Shown: positions 39,159-48,293 of the stretch, piece by piece
Numbering within the stretch: the first letter of the stretch is position 1
Layout of the letters: every line of letters begins with the position of its first letter
Assembly (NCBI RefSeq): GCF_023953965.1
Contig: NZ_JAMLIX010000002.1
Span: 124,001-188,000, forward strand
DNA from: Bosea sp. (in: a-proteobacteria)
GTDB lineage: Bacteria > Pseudomonadota > Alphaproteobacteria > Rhizobiales > Beijerinckiaceae
Reading direction: 5' to 3'
Length of the DNA stretch: 64,000 bases
The notes under the pieces: model-generated
What the model was told of the DNA's origin: nothing
Database searches by the model: none
The model's input: the letters and a program-made list of their open reading frames with translations, nothing else
Position numbers and translations under genes: made by a program

Positions 39159-40148
39159 TCACAGCCACTTCTTCCAGCGGAAATACAGATAGGGCAGCAC
39201 CGCGAACAGGATCATCAGCCCGATCGCCATGGGATAGCCCAGCTGCCAGTCCAACTCCGGCATGGTCTTGAAGTTCATGCCGTAGATCGAGGCGATCAGC
39301 GTCGGCGGCATCAGCGCGACCGAGACGACCGAAAACAGCTTGATGATCTTGTTCTGCTCGATCGAGACGAGGCCGAGCGTCGCGTCCAGCATGAATTGCA
39401 GCTTGTTGGAGAGGAAGGTGGCGTGCTCCTCGATCGCCTGCACGTCGCGCACCGCCGAGCGCCACTCCGCCGAGAACCCCGTCTGGGCCTTCTTCGGCCT
39501 CGTGTAGTTGGCCGAGAGGAAGAGCAACACGCGCTCGACCGAGACCATGCTCTCGCGGACGTTCGAGATGATGTGCTCGTACTGGCCGATCTTCTGGATC
39601 ACGACCTGATAGACGCCGCCGCGCTCGACATCCTGGCCGCGCCCGGCGAAGACGCGCCGCGAGGCGACGTCGATCCGGTCGCCGACGCCGCGCAGCACTT
39701 CCGCCGCGCGGTCGACGATGGTCTCGATCAACCCGTCGAGCACGGCTTCCGGCTGCTGGCCGCAGCCTCCGGGCCTTGTGACGCGGTTGAGGAAGATGGC
39801 GAAGGCGCCCGGCTCGTCGTAGCGCACCGTCACCAGCGCCTTCTCGGTCAGGATGAAGGTGACGTCGGCGAGCCGCGGCACGATGGTTTCGGACTGGCAG
39901 ATGACGCGCGCGGTCATGTAGCGCGCGCCGTTCTCGGTATAGATGATCTCGGAGGGCTCGAGGTCGTGCATCTCCTCGCGGGTCGGGATCTCGATGCCGA
40001 GATGGCGCTCGACCCGCCTGTCCTCCTCCGGCGTCGGCCTGAGCATGTCGATCCAGACGGCGTCGTCGGGAAAGCCCCCATCCTCGCCGGGCGTGCCGAG
40101 GCGCAGCCTGTCGCGCGAATCGGGGCATGGGCCATGGATCGTCAGCAT
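39159..40148 (-). CDS. corA: CorA family Mg2+/divalent cation transporter, copy 2
   Basis: The 329-residue protein is a CorA homologue with two C-terminal helices and the pore motif YGMNFKTMPELDW. It differs strongly from the copy at 36295 in the N-terminal cytoplasmic domain (LRPTPEEDRRVERHLGIEIPTREEM). It lies immediately upstream of the SLC13 gene on the same strand (33 bases), so the two could share a transcript. ATG 40148 fits the family start, and 40211 adds a leader of weak support. Confidence 0.92.
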   Translation of the reverse strand: MLTIHGPCPDSRDRLRLGTPGEDGGFPDDAVWIDMLRPTPEEDRRVERHLGIEIPTREEMHDLEPSEIIYTENGARYMTARVICQSETIVPRLADVTFILTEKALVTVRYDEPGAFAIFLNRVTRPGGCGQQPEAVLDGLIETIVDRAAEVLRGVGDRIDVASRRVFAGRGQDVERGGVYQVVIQKIGQYEHIISNVRESMVSVERVLLFLSANYTRPKKAQTGFSAEWRSAVRDVQAIEEHATFLSNKLQFMLDATLGLVSIEQNKIIKLFSVVSVALMPPTLIASIYGMNFKTMPELDWQLGYPMAIGLMILFAVLPYLYFRWKKWL

Positions 40149-40425
40149 GGGCGGATAACTCGCTGCACGGTCGGGACGGAAGACCGGCAGGAACTCCGAT
40201 CCGAGGTACATGTCAAACCGATGACGGCGCGCGCGGAAATCCCTCGCCTGTAACGAGAGGCGCAGGCCCTTGGGCCCGCTGCATATTTCCTCGTCGCGGC
40301 AACGGTCAGGCCGCAGCGATAACGTCCAACGGCCTGCCGCTTAGCCCTCTACCGGAGGGCAGGGTGGTCCCCCGTGCTTCCCTCGTTCGGTATGGCGCGC
40401 TTCGCTCGGGCGACGCCGCTTTCTT

Positions 40426-41172
40426 TCAGAACAGGCTGCCCTGCGGATCGTCTTCCGGATGCTTCGCAACTTTTCGCGCCGGCTCCGCCGGAGCGGCGGC
40501 GCTCGCCGGCTCCTGCAGCTCCGGCCCGTCATTCGCCACCTTGTTGATCGCCGGGCCGATGGCGACGATCTCGAGCAGATCGTCCGGCGGCGGCTCGATG
40601 AGGCGCCGGGTCTGCTGCGGCGTCGCGCCGGGGTCGAGCCAGGCGTCGTGGTCGTGCGCAGCGAGGATGATCGGAGCGCGATGGTGGATCGCCGCCATCG
40701 GCCCGCTGGCCGGCCCGGTCAGCATCGCGACCGTGTCGATCTCCGAGCCGTCGGGCGCGGACCAGGTCTCCCACAGCGCGGCGAAGGCGAAGAAACCACG
40801 ATCCGGCCGACGGAACAGGAAGGCGTCGTTGCGGGCCTGCTTGCCTGTGCCGCTGCGCCGCCACTCGTAGAAGGCGTCCGCCGGCATCAGGCAGCGCCGC
40901 CGCGCGAGCGCGTTGCGGAAGGAGGGTTTTTCGGCCGCGCTCTCGCCGCGGATGTTGATGACGAGCGGAAAATCCTTCGCGTCCCTGACCCAGCCGGGGA
41001 TGAAGCCCCAGCGCATCAGCAGGAACTGCCGCGCGCTTCCATGCGGCCGGATGACGGGCACGGGCTGCGTCGGCGCGATGTTGTAGCGCGGCGGGAAATT
41101 CGGTTGCTCGCGATAGCCGAAGCTCGCGCGCATGGCTTCCGGGGGCAGGGTGATCGCATAGCGTCCGCACAT
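40426..41172 (-). CDS. SRAP/HMCES-type abasic-site peptidase (YedK-like)
   Basis: The 248-residue protein forms a covalent thiazolidine link to abasic sites in single-stranded DNA. Cys2 after the removed Met is the linking residue (MCGRY), and Asn72 (VINIRGE), Glu102 (ADAFYEW) and His162 (IHHRAP) are the expected active-site partners. The motifs YNIAPTQPVPV and MRWGFIPGW are typical. A Pro/Ala-rich tail ends in QGSLF. Its start cannot be elsewhere, since Cys2 must follow Met1. The upstream 277 bases (40149-40425) lie at its 3' side and hold nothing I recognise. Confidence 0.95.
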   Translation of the reverse strand: MCGRYAITLPPEAMRASFGYREQPNFPPRYNIAPTQPVPVIRPHGSARQFLLMRWGFIPGWVRDAKDFPLVINIRGESAAEKPSFRNALARRRCLMPADAFYEWRRSGTGKQARNDAFLFRRPDRGFFAFAALWETWSAPDGSEIDTVAMLTGPASGPMAAIHHRAPIILAAHDHDAWLDPGATPQQTRRLIEPPPDDLLEIVAIGPAINKVANDGPELQEPASAAAPAEPARKVAKHPEDDPQGSLF

Positions 41173-41259
41173 GGGCGGTGTTTAGCGTGCGGCGGGCGAC
41201 GCCAAGCAACACTTTATTTGCGGTTGCCTCGATAGAGTCCCGCCGGTTTGGGGTAGCCG

Positions 41260-41760
41260 ATGAGCGTCATCGCGACGGAAATGCTGGCTGGGGCGACGGC
41301 CGACCGGCACGACGGCGGCGGTCCGTCGCCGCGCCTGTCGACGGATTTCCTCAACCGCTACAGCGAAGCCCTGATGCTGATCGAGATGGCGGCGATGGAC
41401 GAGAGCGTGCTCGCCGATCTCCAGGCCTGGGAATGCGTCGGCTATCGCGAGCATTTCGTCGCCTCGACCCTGCGCTGCGCCGCCTCGGCGCTGGCCGCCT
41501 ATGATGGGCTGGAGGCAGGGCGGGCCGAGGCCTTCGATACGCTGTGCCTGTCGATGTCGGCGCTGATCCGCACCGTGACGGCGCGCCTCGCCGAGACGCC
41601 GCCGCCGGAGCTGGAGACTTATGTCGAGGTCGCCGGCGAGACCTTGCGCCGGCAGATCGCCCGCGCCACGCGCTTCATCAACACCAACGGCGCCGACGAT
41701 GTCGCTCCGTTCGAGGATATCGCCTTGCAGGCGCAGGTCGACGCCCTGTTCGCGGGCTGA
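41260..41760 (+). CDS. Conserved hypothetical protein
   Basis: The 166-residue cytoplasmic protein has no recognised enzyme motif. The pattern FLNRYSEALMLIEMAAMDESVLADLQAWECVGYREHF then LRCAASALAAYDGLE looks like a helical bundle with conserved aromatic and acidic residues. I recall similar proteins in Hyphomicrobiales without assigned function. It ends directly next to the convergent tlyA stop. Confidence 0.75.
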   Translation: MSVIATEMLAGATADRHDGGGPSPRLSTDFLNRYSEALMLIEMAAMDESVLADLQAWECVGYREHFVASTLRCAASALAAYDGLEAGRAEAFDTLCLSMSALIRTVTARLAETPPPELETYVEVAGETLRRQIARATRFINTNGADDVAPFEDIALQAQVDALFAG

Positions 41761-42489
41761 TCAGGCGCCCCGCCGCGCGCCGACGAGATATTCGCGATTG
41801 CCGTCGCCGCCCTCGATCGGGGAGGGGATCGGTGCCGCGACGCGAAAGCCGAGCGCCTCCAGCACCGCGACGATCTCCTCGCAGACCTGGGCGCGCACCG
41901 CCTCGTCGCGCACGATGCCCTTCTTCAGCGCGGCGCGCCCGGCCTCGAATTGCGGCTTGATCAGCGCGGCGATGTCCGCTTGCGGCGTAAGCAGCGCGGC
42001 GACGGCCGGCAGCACGAGCCTGAGCGAGATGAAGCTGACGTCGATCGCCGCGAGATCCGGCCGCTGGGGCAGAGCGGCGGCCTCGAGCGTGCGGATGTCC
42101 TGCCCCTCGAAGCTCGAGACGCGCGGATCGGCGCTGAGCGAGGCGTGCAGCTGGCCGTGGCCGACATCGACGGCCACGACATGGCGCGCCCCGCGTTGCA
42201 GCAGGAGGTCGGTGAACCCCCCGGTCGAGGCGCCGACATCGAGGCAGACACGGCCCGCCGGATCGAAGCCGAAGGCGTCGAGCGCGCCGGCGAGCTTCAG
42301 CCCCCCGCGCGAGACGTAAGGGTGCGGCGCCTGCGCGCTCAGCGCGGCATCCCGCGCCAGCATCTCGGACGCCTTGCGCACGGGGGCGCCATTCGCGGTG
42401 ACGAGCCCGGCCGCGATCGCGGCCTGCGCCCGCGCCCGGCTTTCGAAGAAGCCGCGCGCGACGAGCAGCTGGTCGGCCCGGCTCTTCAG
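41761..42489 (-). CDS. tlyA: TlyA-type 16S/23S rRNA 2'-O-methyltransferase, probable CTG start
   Basis: TlyA methylates ribose on rRNA. With a start at 42489 the protein has 242 residues, close to the usual length. It begins with an S4 RNA-binding domain (RADQLLVARGFFESRARAQAAIAAGLVTANGAPVRK, read continuously), then the RrmJ-fold domain. Catalytic candidates are Lys in RGGLKL, Asp in IDVSFIS, Lys in LIKPQFE and Glu in NREYL. No ATG, GTG or TTG exists in frame in the roughly 110 bases upstream of the GTG at 42381 that would retain the S4 domain. CTG at 42487-42489 overlaps the dxs stop (CTGA), with GAGG five bases upstream. Confidence 0.8.
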   Translation of the reverse strand: MKSRADQLLVARGFFESRARAQAAIAAGLVTANGAPVRKASEMLARDAALSAQAPHPYVSRGGLKLAGALDAFGFDPAGRVCLDVGASTGGFTDLLLQRGARHVVAVDVGHGQLHASLSADPRVSSFEGQDIRTLEAAALPQRPDLAAIDVSFISLRLVLPAVAALLTPQADIAALIKPQFEAGRAALKKGIVRDEAVRAQVCEEIVAVLEALGFRVAAPIPSPIEGGDGNREYLVGARRGA

Positions 42490-44396
42490 GCGAGCCTCAC
42501 CGCGCTCGGCTGGCCCAGCGCCGCCTCGACGGCGCGGATGATGCCGGCCGCGTCGAGCCCGGCGGCGGCATACATCGCGTCCGGCTTGTCGTGGTCCTGG
42601 AAGACGTCCGGCAGCGTCAGGCTCCGGACCTTGAGCCCGGCGTCGAGCGCGCCGTTCTGCGCCAGGAGATGCAGCACATGGCTGCCGAAGCCGCCGACCG
42701 AGCCTTCCTCGACCGTGATGAGGACCTCGTGCTCGCGGGCGAGCCTGAGGATCAGCGCCGCGTCGAGCGGCTTGGCGAAGCGCGCATCCGCCACGGTGGC
42801 CGAGAGCCCGCGCTGCGCCAGCCCTTCGGCCGCCTTGAGGCAGTCGGCGAGCCGCGTCCCGAGCGAGACGAGCGCGATCCGCGTGCCCTCGCGGACGATG
42901 CGGCCCTTGCCGATGGGAAGCGGTACGCCGACATCGGGGATCTCGACGCCGACGCCCTCGCCGCGCGGATAGCGCAGCGCGATCGGACCGTCGTCGTAAG
43001 CCGCGGCGGTCGCGACCATATGGGTCAGTTCCGCCTCGTCGGCCGCCGCCATCACCACCATGTTGGGCAGGCAGGCGAGATAGGCGACGTCGAAGGAGCC
43101 GGCATGCGTCGCACCATCCGCGCCGACGAGCCCCGCACGATCCAGCGCGAAGCGCACGGGCAGCTTCTGGATCGCCACGTCATGGACGATCTGGTCGTAG
43201 GCGCGCTGCATGAAGGTCGAATAGATCGCGACGAAGGGCTTGTAGCCCTCGCACGCCAAGCCCGCCGCGAAGGTCACCGCATGCTGCTCGGCGATGCCGA
43301 CATCGAAGGTCCGGCCCGGAAACTCCTTGCCGAAGGCGTCGAGCCCGGTGCCCGACGGCATGGCGGCGGTGACGGCGACGATCCTGTCGTCCTCCCGCGC
43401 TTCCTTGATCAGGGAATTGGCGAAGACGCCGGTGAAGCTCGGCGCGTTCGCCGGCGCCTTGGCCTGCTGGCCGGTGACGGGGTCGAACTTGACCACGCCG
43501 TGGTATTTGTCGGCGCTGGCCTCGGCCGGGGCGTAGCCCTTGCCCTTCTGCGTCACGACATGGACGAGGATCGGCCCGTCGCCGGCATCGCGGACATTGC
43601 GCAGCACCGGCAGCAGATGGTCGAGGTTATGCCCGTCGATCGGCCCGACATAGTAGAAGCCGAGCTCCTCGAACAGCGTGCCGCCGGTCCAGAAGCCGCG
43701 GGCATATTCCTCGGTGCGCTTGGCCTTGTCGTGCAGGAAGCGCGGCAGCTTGCCGGCGAGCTCGCGGGCGGCCTCGCGGATCGAGCGGTAGGTCCGCCCC
43801 GAGACCAGCCGCGCCAGATAGGCCGACATCGCGCCGACCGGCGGGGCGATCGACATGTCGTTGTCGTTGAGGATGACGATGAGGCGCGAATCGAGCGCGC
43901 CGGCATTGTTCATCGCCTCATAGGCCATGCCGGCGGACATGGCGCCGTCGCCGATCACCGCGACGACGGCGTTGCGCCGCCCGGCGAGGTCGCGCGCCAC
44001 CGCCATGCCGAGCCCGGCCGAGATCGAGGTCGAGGAATGCGCCGCGCCGAACGGGTCGTAGGGGCTCTCGGCGCGCCGGGTGAAGCCGGAGAGCCCGCCG
44101 GGCTGGCGCAGCGTGCGGATGCGCCCGCGCCGCCCGGTCAGGATCTTGTGCGGATAGGCCTGGTGGCCGACATCCCAGATCAGCCGGTCGCGCGGCGTGT
44201 CGAAGACGTGGTGCAGCGCGACGGTGAGCTCGACCACGCCGAGCCCGGCGCCGAGATGCCCGCCGGTGGCGGATACGGCATCGATCGTCTCGAGCCTGAG
44301 CTCGTCGGCGAGCTCTTTCAACTGAGTGTCGCGGAGCTGCCTGAGATCGGCCGGATCGTTGATCGTGTCGAGGAGCGGTGTGGAGGGGCGGGGCAC
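42486..44396 (-). CDS. dxs: 1-deoxy-D-xylulose-5-phosphate synthase
   Basis: DXS condenses pyruvate and glyceraldehyde-3-phosphate, the first step of the MEP isoprenoid pathway. The 636-residue thiamine diphosphate enzyme has GHLGAGLGVVELTVALH, the TDP motif GDGAMSAGMAYEAMNN, and DRAGLVGADGATHAG in the pyrimidine-binding domain. GTG 44396 is chosen because the family begins shortly before PSTPLLD; TTG 44408 is possible. The gene is followed by tlyA at a CTGA overlap, an order usual in alphaproteobacteria, while xseB, often adjacent, lies 3 kb upstream with three genes between. Confidence 0.95.
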   Translation of the reverse strand: MPRPSTPLLDTINDPADLRQLRDTQLKELADELRLETIDAVSATGGHLGAGLGVVELTVALHHVFDTPRDRLIWDVGHQAYPHKILTGRRGRIRTLRQPGGLSGFTRRAESPYDPFGAAHSSTSISAGLGMAVARDLAGRRNAVVAVIGDGAMSAGMAYEAMNNAGALDSRLIVILNDNDMSIAPPVGAMSAYLARLVSGRTYRSIREAARELAGKLPRFLHDKAKRTEEYARGFWTGGTLFEELGFYYVGPIDGHNLDHLLPVLRNVRDAGDGPILVHVVTQKGKGYAPAEASADKYHGVVKFDPVTGQQAKAPANAPSFTGVFANSLIKEAREDDRIVAVTAAMPSGTGLDAFGKEFPGRTFDVGIAEQHAVTFAAGLACEGYKPFVAIYSTFMQRAYDQIVHDVAIQKLPVRFALDRAGLVGADGATHAGSFDVAYLACLPNMVVMAAADEAELTHMVATAAAYDDGPIALRYPRGEGVGVEIPDVGVPLPIGKGRIVREGTRIALVSLGTRLADCLKAAEGLAQRGLSATVADARFAKPLDAALILRLAREHEVLITVEEGSVGGFGSHVLHLLAQNGALDAGLKVRSLTLPDVFQDHDKPDAMYAAAGLDAAGIIRAVEAALGQPSAVRLA

Positions 44397-44469
44397 GAGC
44401 GGTCTCAATCCTTCGCTGGGGCCGCTCCGGAATAGAGCCTCAGCGCCGTGCTGGCAAACCCGGTGCGCT

Positions 44470-45390
44470 CTAACGCTCGGGCAGCGGGATGAACTCGCTC
44501 TCGTCGCCCGGCACGGTGTCGAAGCGGCCGGTCTTCCATTCCTGCTTCGCCTGCTCGATGCGCTCCTTCGAGGAGGAGACGAAGTTCCACCAGATATGGC
44601 GCGGCCCGTCCATCGGCTCGCCGCCGACGAGCATCAGCCGGCTCTGGTCGACGCCGAGGATCGAGATGCGGTCGCCCGGCTTGAAGACGAGGAGCTGGCC
44701 GGCGCCGAACTCCTCGCCGGCGATGTCGATCCGGCCGGAGACGACATAAACCGCGCGCTCGTCGTAATCGGCGTCGAGCGGCAGGACCGCGCCGGGCGAG
44801 AGCACGGCCTCCGCATAGAGCGCCTCCCACGGGAAGCGGACCGGCGAGGTCTCGCCATAGGCCCGGCCCATGATCAGGCTGATGCGTTTTCCGCCTTCGA
44901 CGATGCGTGGCAATTCGGGCGCGCCGTGATGCACGAATTCCGGCGCGATCTCCTCATGCGTCTTCGGCAAGGCGAGCCAGGCCTGGATGCCGTAGAGCTT
45001 CGGGCCGGTGGCGCGCGCCTCCAGCCCCGTCCGCTCGGAATGGACGATGCCGCGCCCGGCCGTCATCAGGTTGACAGCGCCCGGCCTGATGGCGAGCGCG
45101 GTGCCGAGCGAGTCGCGGTGCATGATCTCGCCGTCGAACAGATACGTCACGGTCGAGAGGCCGATATGCGGGTGCGGGCGCACGTCGAGCCCCTCGCCGA
45201 GATGGAACTCGGCCGGCCCCATCTGGTCGAAGAAGATGAAGGGGCCGACCATGCGCTGGCCGATCGCCGGCAGCGCCCGGCGGACCTGGAAGCCGCCGAG
45301 ATCATGGGAGCGGGACACGATCACCTTCTCGATCGCCTCGCAGGAGCGGGCATCGCCCAGGGTCGGATCGTCGGCGGGCAGTTGCGACAT
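44470..45390 (-). CDS. Pirin family protein
   Basis: The 306-residue bicupin protein has the pirin metal motif HPHIGLSTVTYLFDGEIMHRDSLG, with His-X-His and later Glu/His ligands. GPFIFFDQMGPAEF and GRGIVHSE are also family-typical. Pirins bind iron; in bacteria roles from quercetinase to stress-linked regulation have been reported. AAGGAGG precedes the ATG at 45390. It lies 73 bases upstream of dxs on the same strand and may be co-transcribed. Confidence 0.93.
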   Translation of the reverse strand: MSQLPADDPTLGDARSCEAIEKVIVSRSHDLGGFQVRRALPAIGQRMVGPFIFFDQMGPAEFHLGEGLDVRPHPHIGLSTVTYLFDGEIMHRDSLGTALAIRPGAVNLMTAGRGIVHSERTGLEARATGPKLYGIQAWLALPKTHEEIAPEFVHHGAPELPRIVEGGKRISLIMGRAYGETSPVRFPWEALYAEAVLSPGAVLPLDADYDERAVYVVSGRIDIAGEEFGAGQLLVFKPGDRISILGVDQSRLMLVGGEPMDGPRHIWWNFVSSSKERIEQAKQEWKTGRFDTVPGDESEFIPLPER

Positions 45391-45483
45391 GGCGGCCTCC
45401 TTCTCATGGAGCCGAATCTGGGGCCGGGGAGCTCGGTGGGCAAGCCGCCGCCGTGCAAAGGGTTTCCGGCGCTGGCGCAATCC

Positions 45484-46071
45484 TCAGCGCAGCGTCGCGG
45501 CTCTGACGGTGCCCGATGTCAGGCCGGACAGGATCGCCTCGCCGTCGCGGTGGCGCACCTCGCCCGTCTCGCAGGTCTTGCAGATCCCGCCGACATAACG
45601 GCCGTCGACGACCGTCTCGGCGAAGAACCCCGACTTGCGGTTGTGCCGCGCATCGGTCTCGACGCGATACCATTCCCGCCCGCCGAGGCGCGTGATCTCC
45701 AGCGGCTTGCGGATCTCGGCGTCCTTGCTGGTCGAGCGCAGCACGGCGCGCAGGCGGAAGTAGCGGTCGAGGGGGGAGGCATAGAGCGCCCGCAGCCTCG
45801 CCGCGTCGTCGGCGCCCTCGGCGTCCTTCCCGTCGCGCATCAGGATGGTGCAGGTCTCCTGCGTCTGCTTGCAGGCCTCGTTCTCGCAGACGAGCTGGAT
45901 GCGCCGGAGGCCGCCGCTCCCGGAGACCCTGCCTTCGGAGGGTCCATTGACGCGCCAGCCTTCGGGCAGCGTGATCGAGAGCCCGTGCGGCAGCGTCACC
46001 GTCTCGGCCTTAGCCGGCAGGATCGGCGCCGTGAAAACCGCCGCGAGCCACCAGACGAGCTTCATCCTCAT
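45484..46071 (-). CDS. Exported protein of unknown function
   Basis: The 195-residue protein has a signal peptide MRMKLVWWLAAVFTAPILP.AKAE (about 1-22, cleaved before ETVTLPHGL). Four cysteines occur in CENEACKQTQETC and CKTCETG, the second pair near the end. The mature part is mostly beta strands by composition. Start at 46071 or the in-frame ATG at 46065. No named family is recognised. Confidence 0.65.
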   Translation of the reverse strand: MRMKLVWWLAAVFTAPILPAKAETVTLPHGLSITLPEGWRVNGPSEGRVSGSGGLRRIQLVCENEACKQTQETCTILMRDGKDAEGADDAARLRALYASPLDRYFRLRAVLRSTSKDAEIRKPLEITRLGGREWYRVETDARHNRKSGFFAETVVDGRYVGGICKTCETGEVRHRDGEAILSGLTSGTVRAATLR

Positions 46072-46082
46072 CCTGCCTCCGA

Positions 46083-47327
46083 TTACCCGGCACCCCGGCC
46101 GATATGAGTATCGACGATCCGCTCGAACAGGGCCAGCCTGTCGCCTTCCAGCGCCCGCAACGGCAGGATCAGCGGTTCGTCACCCCGCCGATGCAGCAGG
46201 ATATGCTCCTTCTGCCGCTCGGCGCGCGCAAACCCCGCCCGGTCGAAGCGGTTGCGCAGGCCGTCCTGCACCGTCTCGAAACGATCCTCGAACAGCCTGA
46301 CTTCGGTTTCATAAGCTTGCACGCGCCTCTGCAATTGCCGCGCGATCTGCCGGGCCTGCATGCGCCGCAGCCGGGGATGGATCGCGATGACGATGGCGAC
46401 CACCGCCCAGAAGCCGAGCACCCATTTCCAGAAATGGGTCGCGAACATCTCGACGAAGAGCGGGAAGGAATGGCGCAGCGGCACCCGCTCGGGATCGATC
46501 AGCCAGAGCAGGGCGACGAGAAGCGGCGGGATCAGCGCCGTGACGACGAAGGCGAGCGCAAAGCCGCGCCGCCGCCGCCGCTTCATGCCGGGCCGCTCCA
46601 TCTGCCAGCCGAGCTCGACGACACGGTCGGCCTCGGTCCGGACGAAGCGGGCCGTCAGGATCGGCTCCTGCGCCGGCTCGCCCGCCAGCTCCGGGAAGGG
46701 CTCTGCCCGCGCGGCGCCGGCATGGCAGGAGCCGGCCCATGCCTCGATGCGCTGGGCCTGCTCTGCGTCCATCGTCCGCAGCGGCAGGGCGATGGCGTCC
46801 TCCATATCCTTGAGCTGGATGAAGAGATGCTCCGGTGCCCTGGTGACGCCGGCGATGCGGCGGCAGGCCGTGGCGCTCGATCGGCCGGAGCCGCTGGAGA
46901 TGAGCCCGCCCGGCTCGAACCGGTAGATGCCGGTGAAGGGCCGGTCCAGCCCCTCGTCGCGATACCAGTTCCTGAGCCGCCTGCGGGTGATCGCCGGCCA
47001 GGCGAGAGCATAGGCCAAGGCCAGCACCGCGACGACGAGAAGCGGCAGGCCACCATAGCCGAGAAGCTGTGAACCGAAGCGGGAGGCAAAGGCACCGATG
47101 CCGTCCCTGCCGCTCGTCTGCCAGGCCTGGAAGCCCGCCATGATGACGAGCATGAGCATCATCCAGGCGAAGGCATGCAGCATGCGCCGGCGCCCGGTGG
47201 CGAACAGGTCGCGATAGCAGAAGAGCGCGGCGGCGATCCGGTCTTCGAGCCCGATCTCGGCCGTGACCGTGAACGGCTCCGCGGGGGCGGGGGCGCCGGG
47301 GAGCACGATGGCCGGTGTCGTGCGCAT
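46083..47327 (-). CDS. YcxB-like membrane protein with internal duplication
   Basis: The 414-residue protein consists of two similar halves. Each has a pair of transmembrane helices (about 48-68 and 92-115; 255-275 and 300-325) and then a compact domain of YcxB type. The halves correspond in LFIQLKDMEDAIALPLRTM and HILLHRRGDEPLILPLRAL. No catalytic motif is apparent. It could act as a membrane-bound regulator. It is followed at 11 bases by the exported protein on the same strand, and xseB lies 22 bases upstream. Confidence 0.7.
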   Translation of the reverse strand: MRTTPAIVLPGAPAPAEPFTVTAEIGLEDRIAAALFCYRDLFATGRRRMLHAFAWMMLMLVIMAGFQAWQTSGRDGIGAFASRFGSQLLGYGGLPLLVVAVLALAYALAWPAITRRRLRNWYRDEGLDRPFTGIYRFEPGGLISSGSGRSSATACRRIAGVTRAPEHLFIQLKDMEDAIALPLRTMDAEQAQRIEAWAGSCHAGAARAEPFPELAGEPAQEPILTARFVRTEADRVVELGWQMERPGMKRRRRRGFALAFVVTALIPPLLVALLWLIDPERVPLRHSFPLFVEMFATHFWKWVLGFWAVVAIVIAIHPRLRRMQARQIARQLQRRVQAYETEVRLFEDRFETVQDGLRNRFDRAGFARAERQKEHILLHRRGDEPLILPLRALEGDRLALFERIVDTHIGRGAG

Positions 47328-47349
47328 GCTGTCCGTGGGCGCGCGTGCG

Positions 47350-47619
47350 TCAGCTCTCGACGTCGAGCGGGGCGGTTCCCGTCGGCTTGCCGTCGGCGCC
47401 GAGCGTGATCTTCTCGATGCGCGCTTCCGCCTGCTTCAGGAGCGCGTCGCAGCGCGCCTTCAGCGCCTCGCCGCGGGTATAGATCGCGATCGATTCCTCG
47501 AGCGGCACGTCGCCGCGTTCCAGCCGCGCCACGATGCCTTCGAGTTCCTTCATCGCCGCCTCGAAGGGGAGGGCTGCGACATCGGCCGGGGGAGTATCCT
47601 GGGTCTTCTCTGCGCTCAC
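47350..47619 (-). CDS. xseB: Exodeoxyribonuclease VII small subunit
   Basis: The 89-residue XseB pairs with XseA (not in this window) to degrade single-stranded DNA. LPFEAAMKELEGIVARLERGDVPLEESIAIYTRGEALK is the family signature; the start is Ala/Pro-rich. In related genomes it usually sits directly next to dxs; here three genes intervene on the same strand. Confidence 0.95.
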   Translation of the reverse strand: MSAEKTQDTPPADVAALPFEAAMKELEGIVARLERGDVPLEESIAIYTRGEALKARCDALLKQAEARIEKITLGADGKPTGTAPLDVES

Positions 47620-47693
47620 GGGCTGATTCCTCTTTGCCGCAAGCTTATCGGCCGGACGGCCGCTTGCCGCAACCCGCTTCGGCGGGGCGGCCT

Positions 47694-48164
47694 TCAGACC
47701 GGCAGGGCCGAGGTCTTCTTGATCGTCCGCAGCGCCAGCGTCGATTGCACGCGCGTCACGCCCGGCAGCTGCGTGATGATGTCGGTGTGGATGCGCTCGA
47801 AATCGGCGCTGTCGCGATAGATCACCCGCATCAGGTAATCATGCGCGCCGGCGAGCAGATGGCATTCGAGGATCTCGGGCAGGCCCTGCACCGCCTGCTC
47901 GAAGCTCTCCAGCGAGGCGCGGCCCTGCTGGTCGAGCGTGACGAAGACGAATGCGGTGCCGGGAAAGCCCGCGATCCTGTCGTCGAGCATCATCGCATAG
48001 CCGCGGATCAGGCCGCTCTCCTCGAGCTGGCGCACGCGCCTCAGGCAGGCCGAGGGCGACAGATGCACCTTCTCGGCCAGGTCCGAATTGGTGATGCGCC
48101 CGTCCTGCTGGAGAATCCGCAGGATGGAGCGGTCGCGCGAATCGAGCTCGATCGTCATGGTCAC
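47694..48164 (-). CDS. Lrp/AsnC family transcriptional regulator
   Basis: The 156-residue protein has an N-terminal helix-turn-helix (DRSILRILQQDGRITNSDLAEKVHLSPSACLRRVRQLEESG) and a RAM-type ligand domain (about 65-150, CHLLAGAHDYLMRVIYRD). It probably responds to an amino acid. GTG 48164 is preferred because GGAGG lies eight bases upstream; ATG 48158 is possible. It has no obvious target nearby. Confidence 0.93.
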   Translation of the reverse strand: MTMTIELDSRDRSILRILQQDGRITNSDLAEKVHLSPSACLRRVRQLEESGLIRGYAMMLDDRIAGFPGTAFVFVTLDQQGRASLESFEQAVQGLPEILECHLLAGAHDYLMRVIYRDSADFERIHTDIITQLPGVTRVQSTLALRTIKKTSALPV

Positions 48165-48293
48165 GGCGAAAACCTCCCGCGCGATGCATCGTCGCAAAAT
48201 TCAGCCAGCGCAAGCAATCTTGTGCAGCGATCCGGCAAAAGCGCCGTAGCATCCACGGGCAATAGTAATGAAAGCCCGCAGGAAGCTGCGTGC

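Noticed and set aside
40149..40425. A possible RNA gene or repeat in the gap between corA copy 2 and the SRAP gene
   Set aside because: There are short stems (CCCTC/GAGGG and AGGCCC/GGGCCC) but no tRNA fold, no known element, and no other copy in the window.
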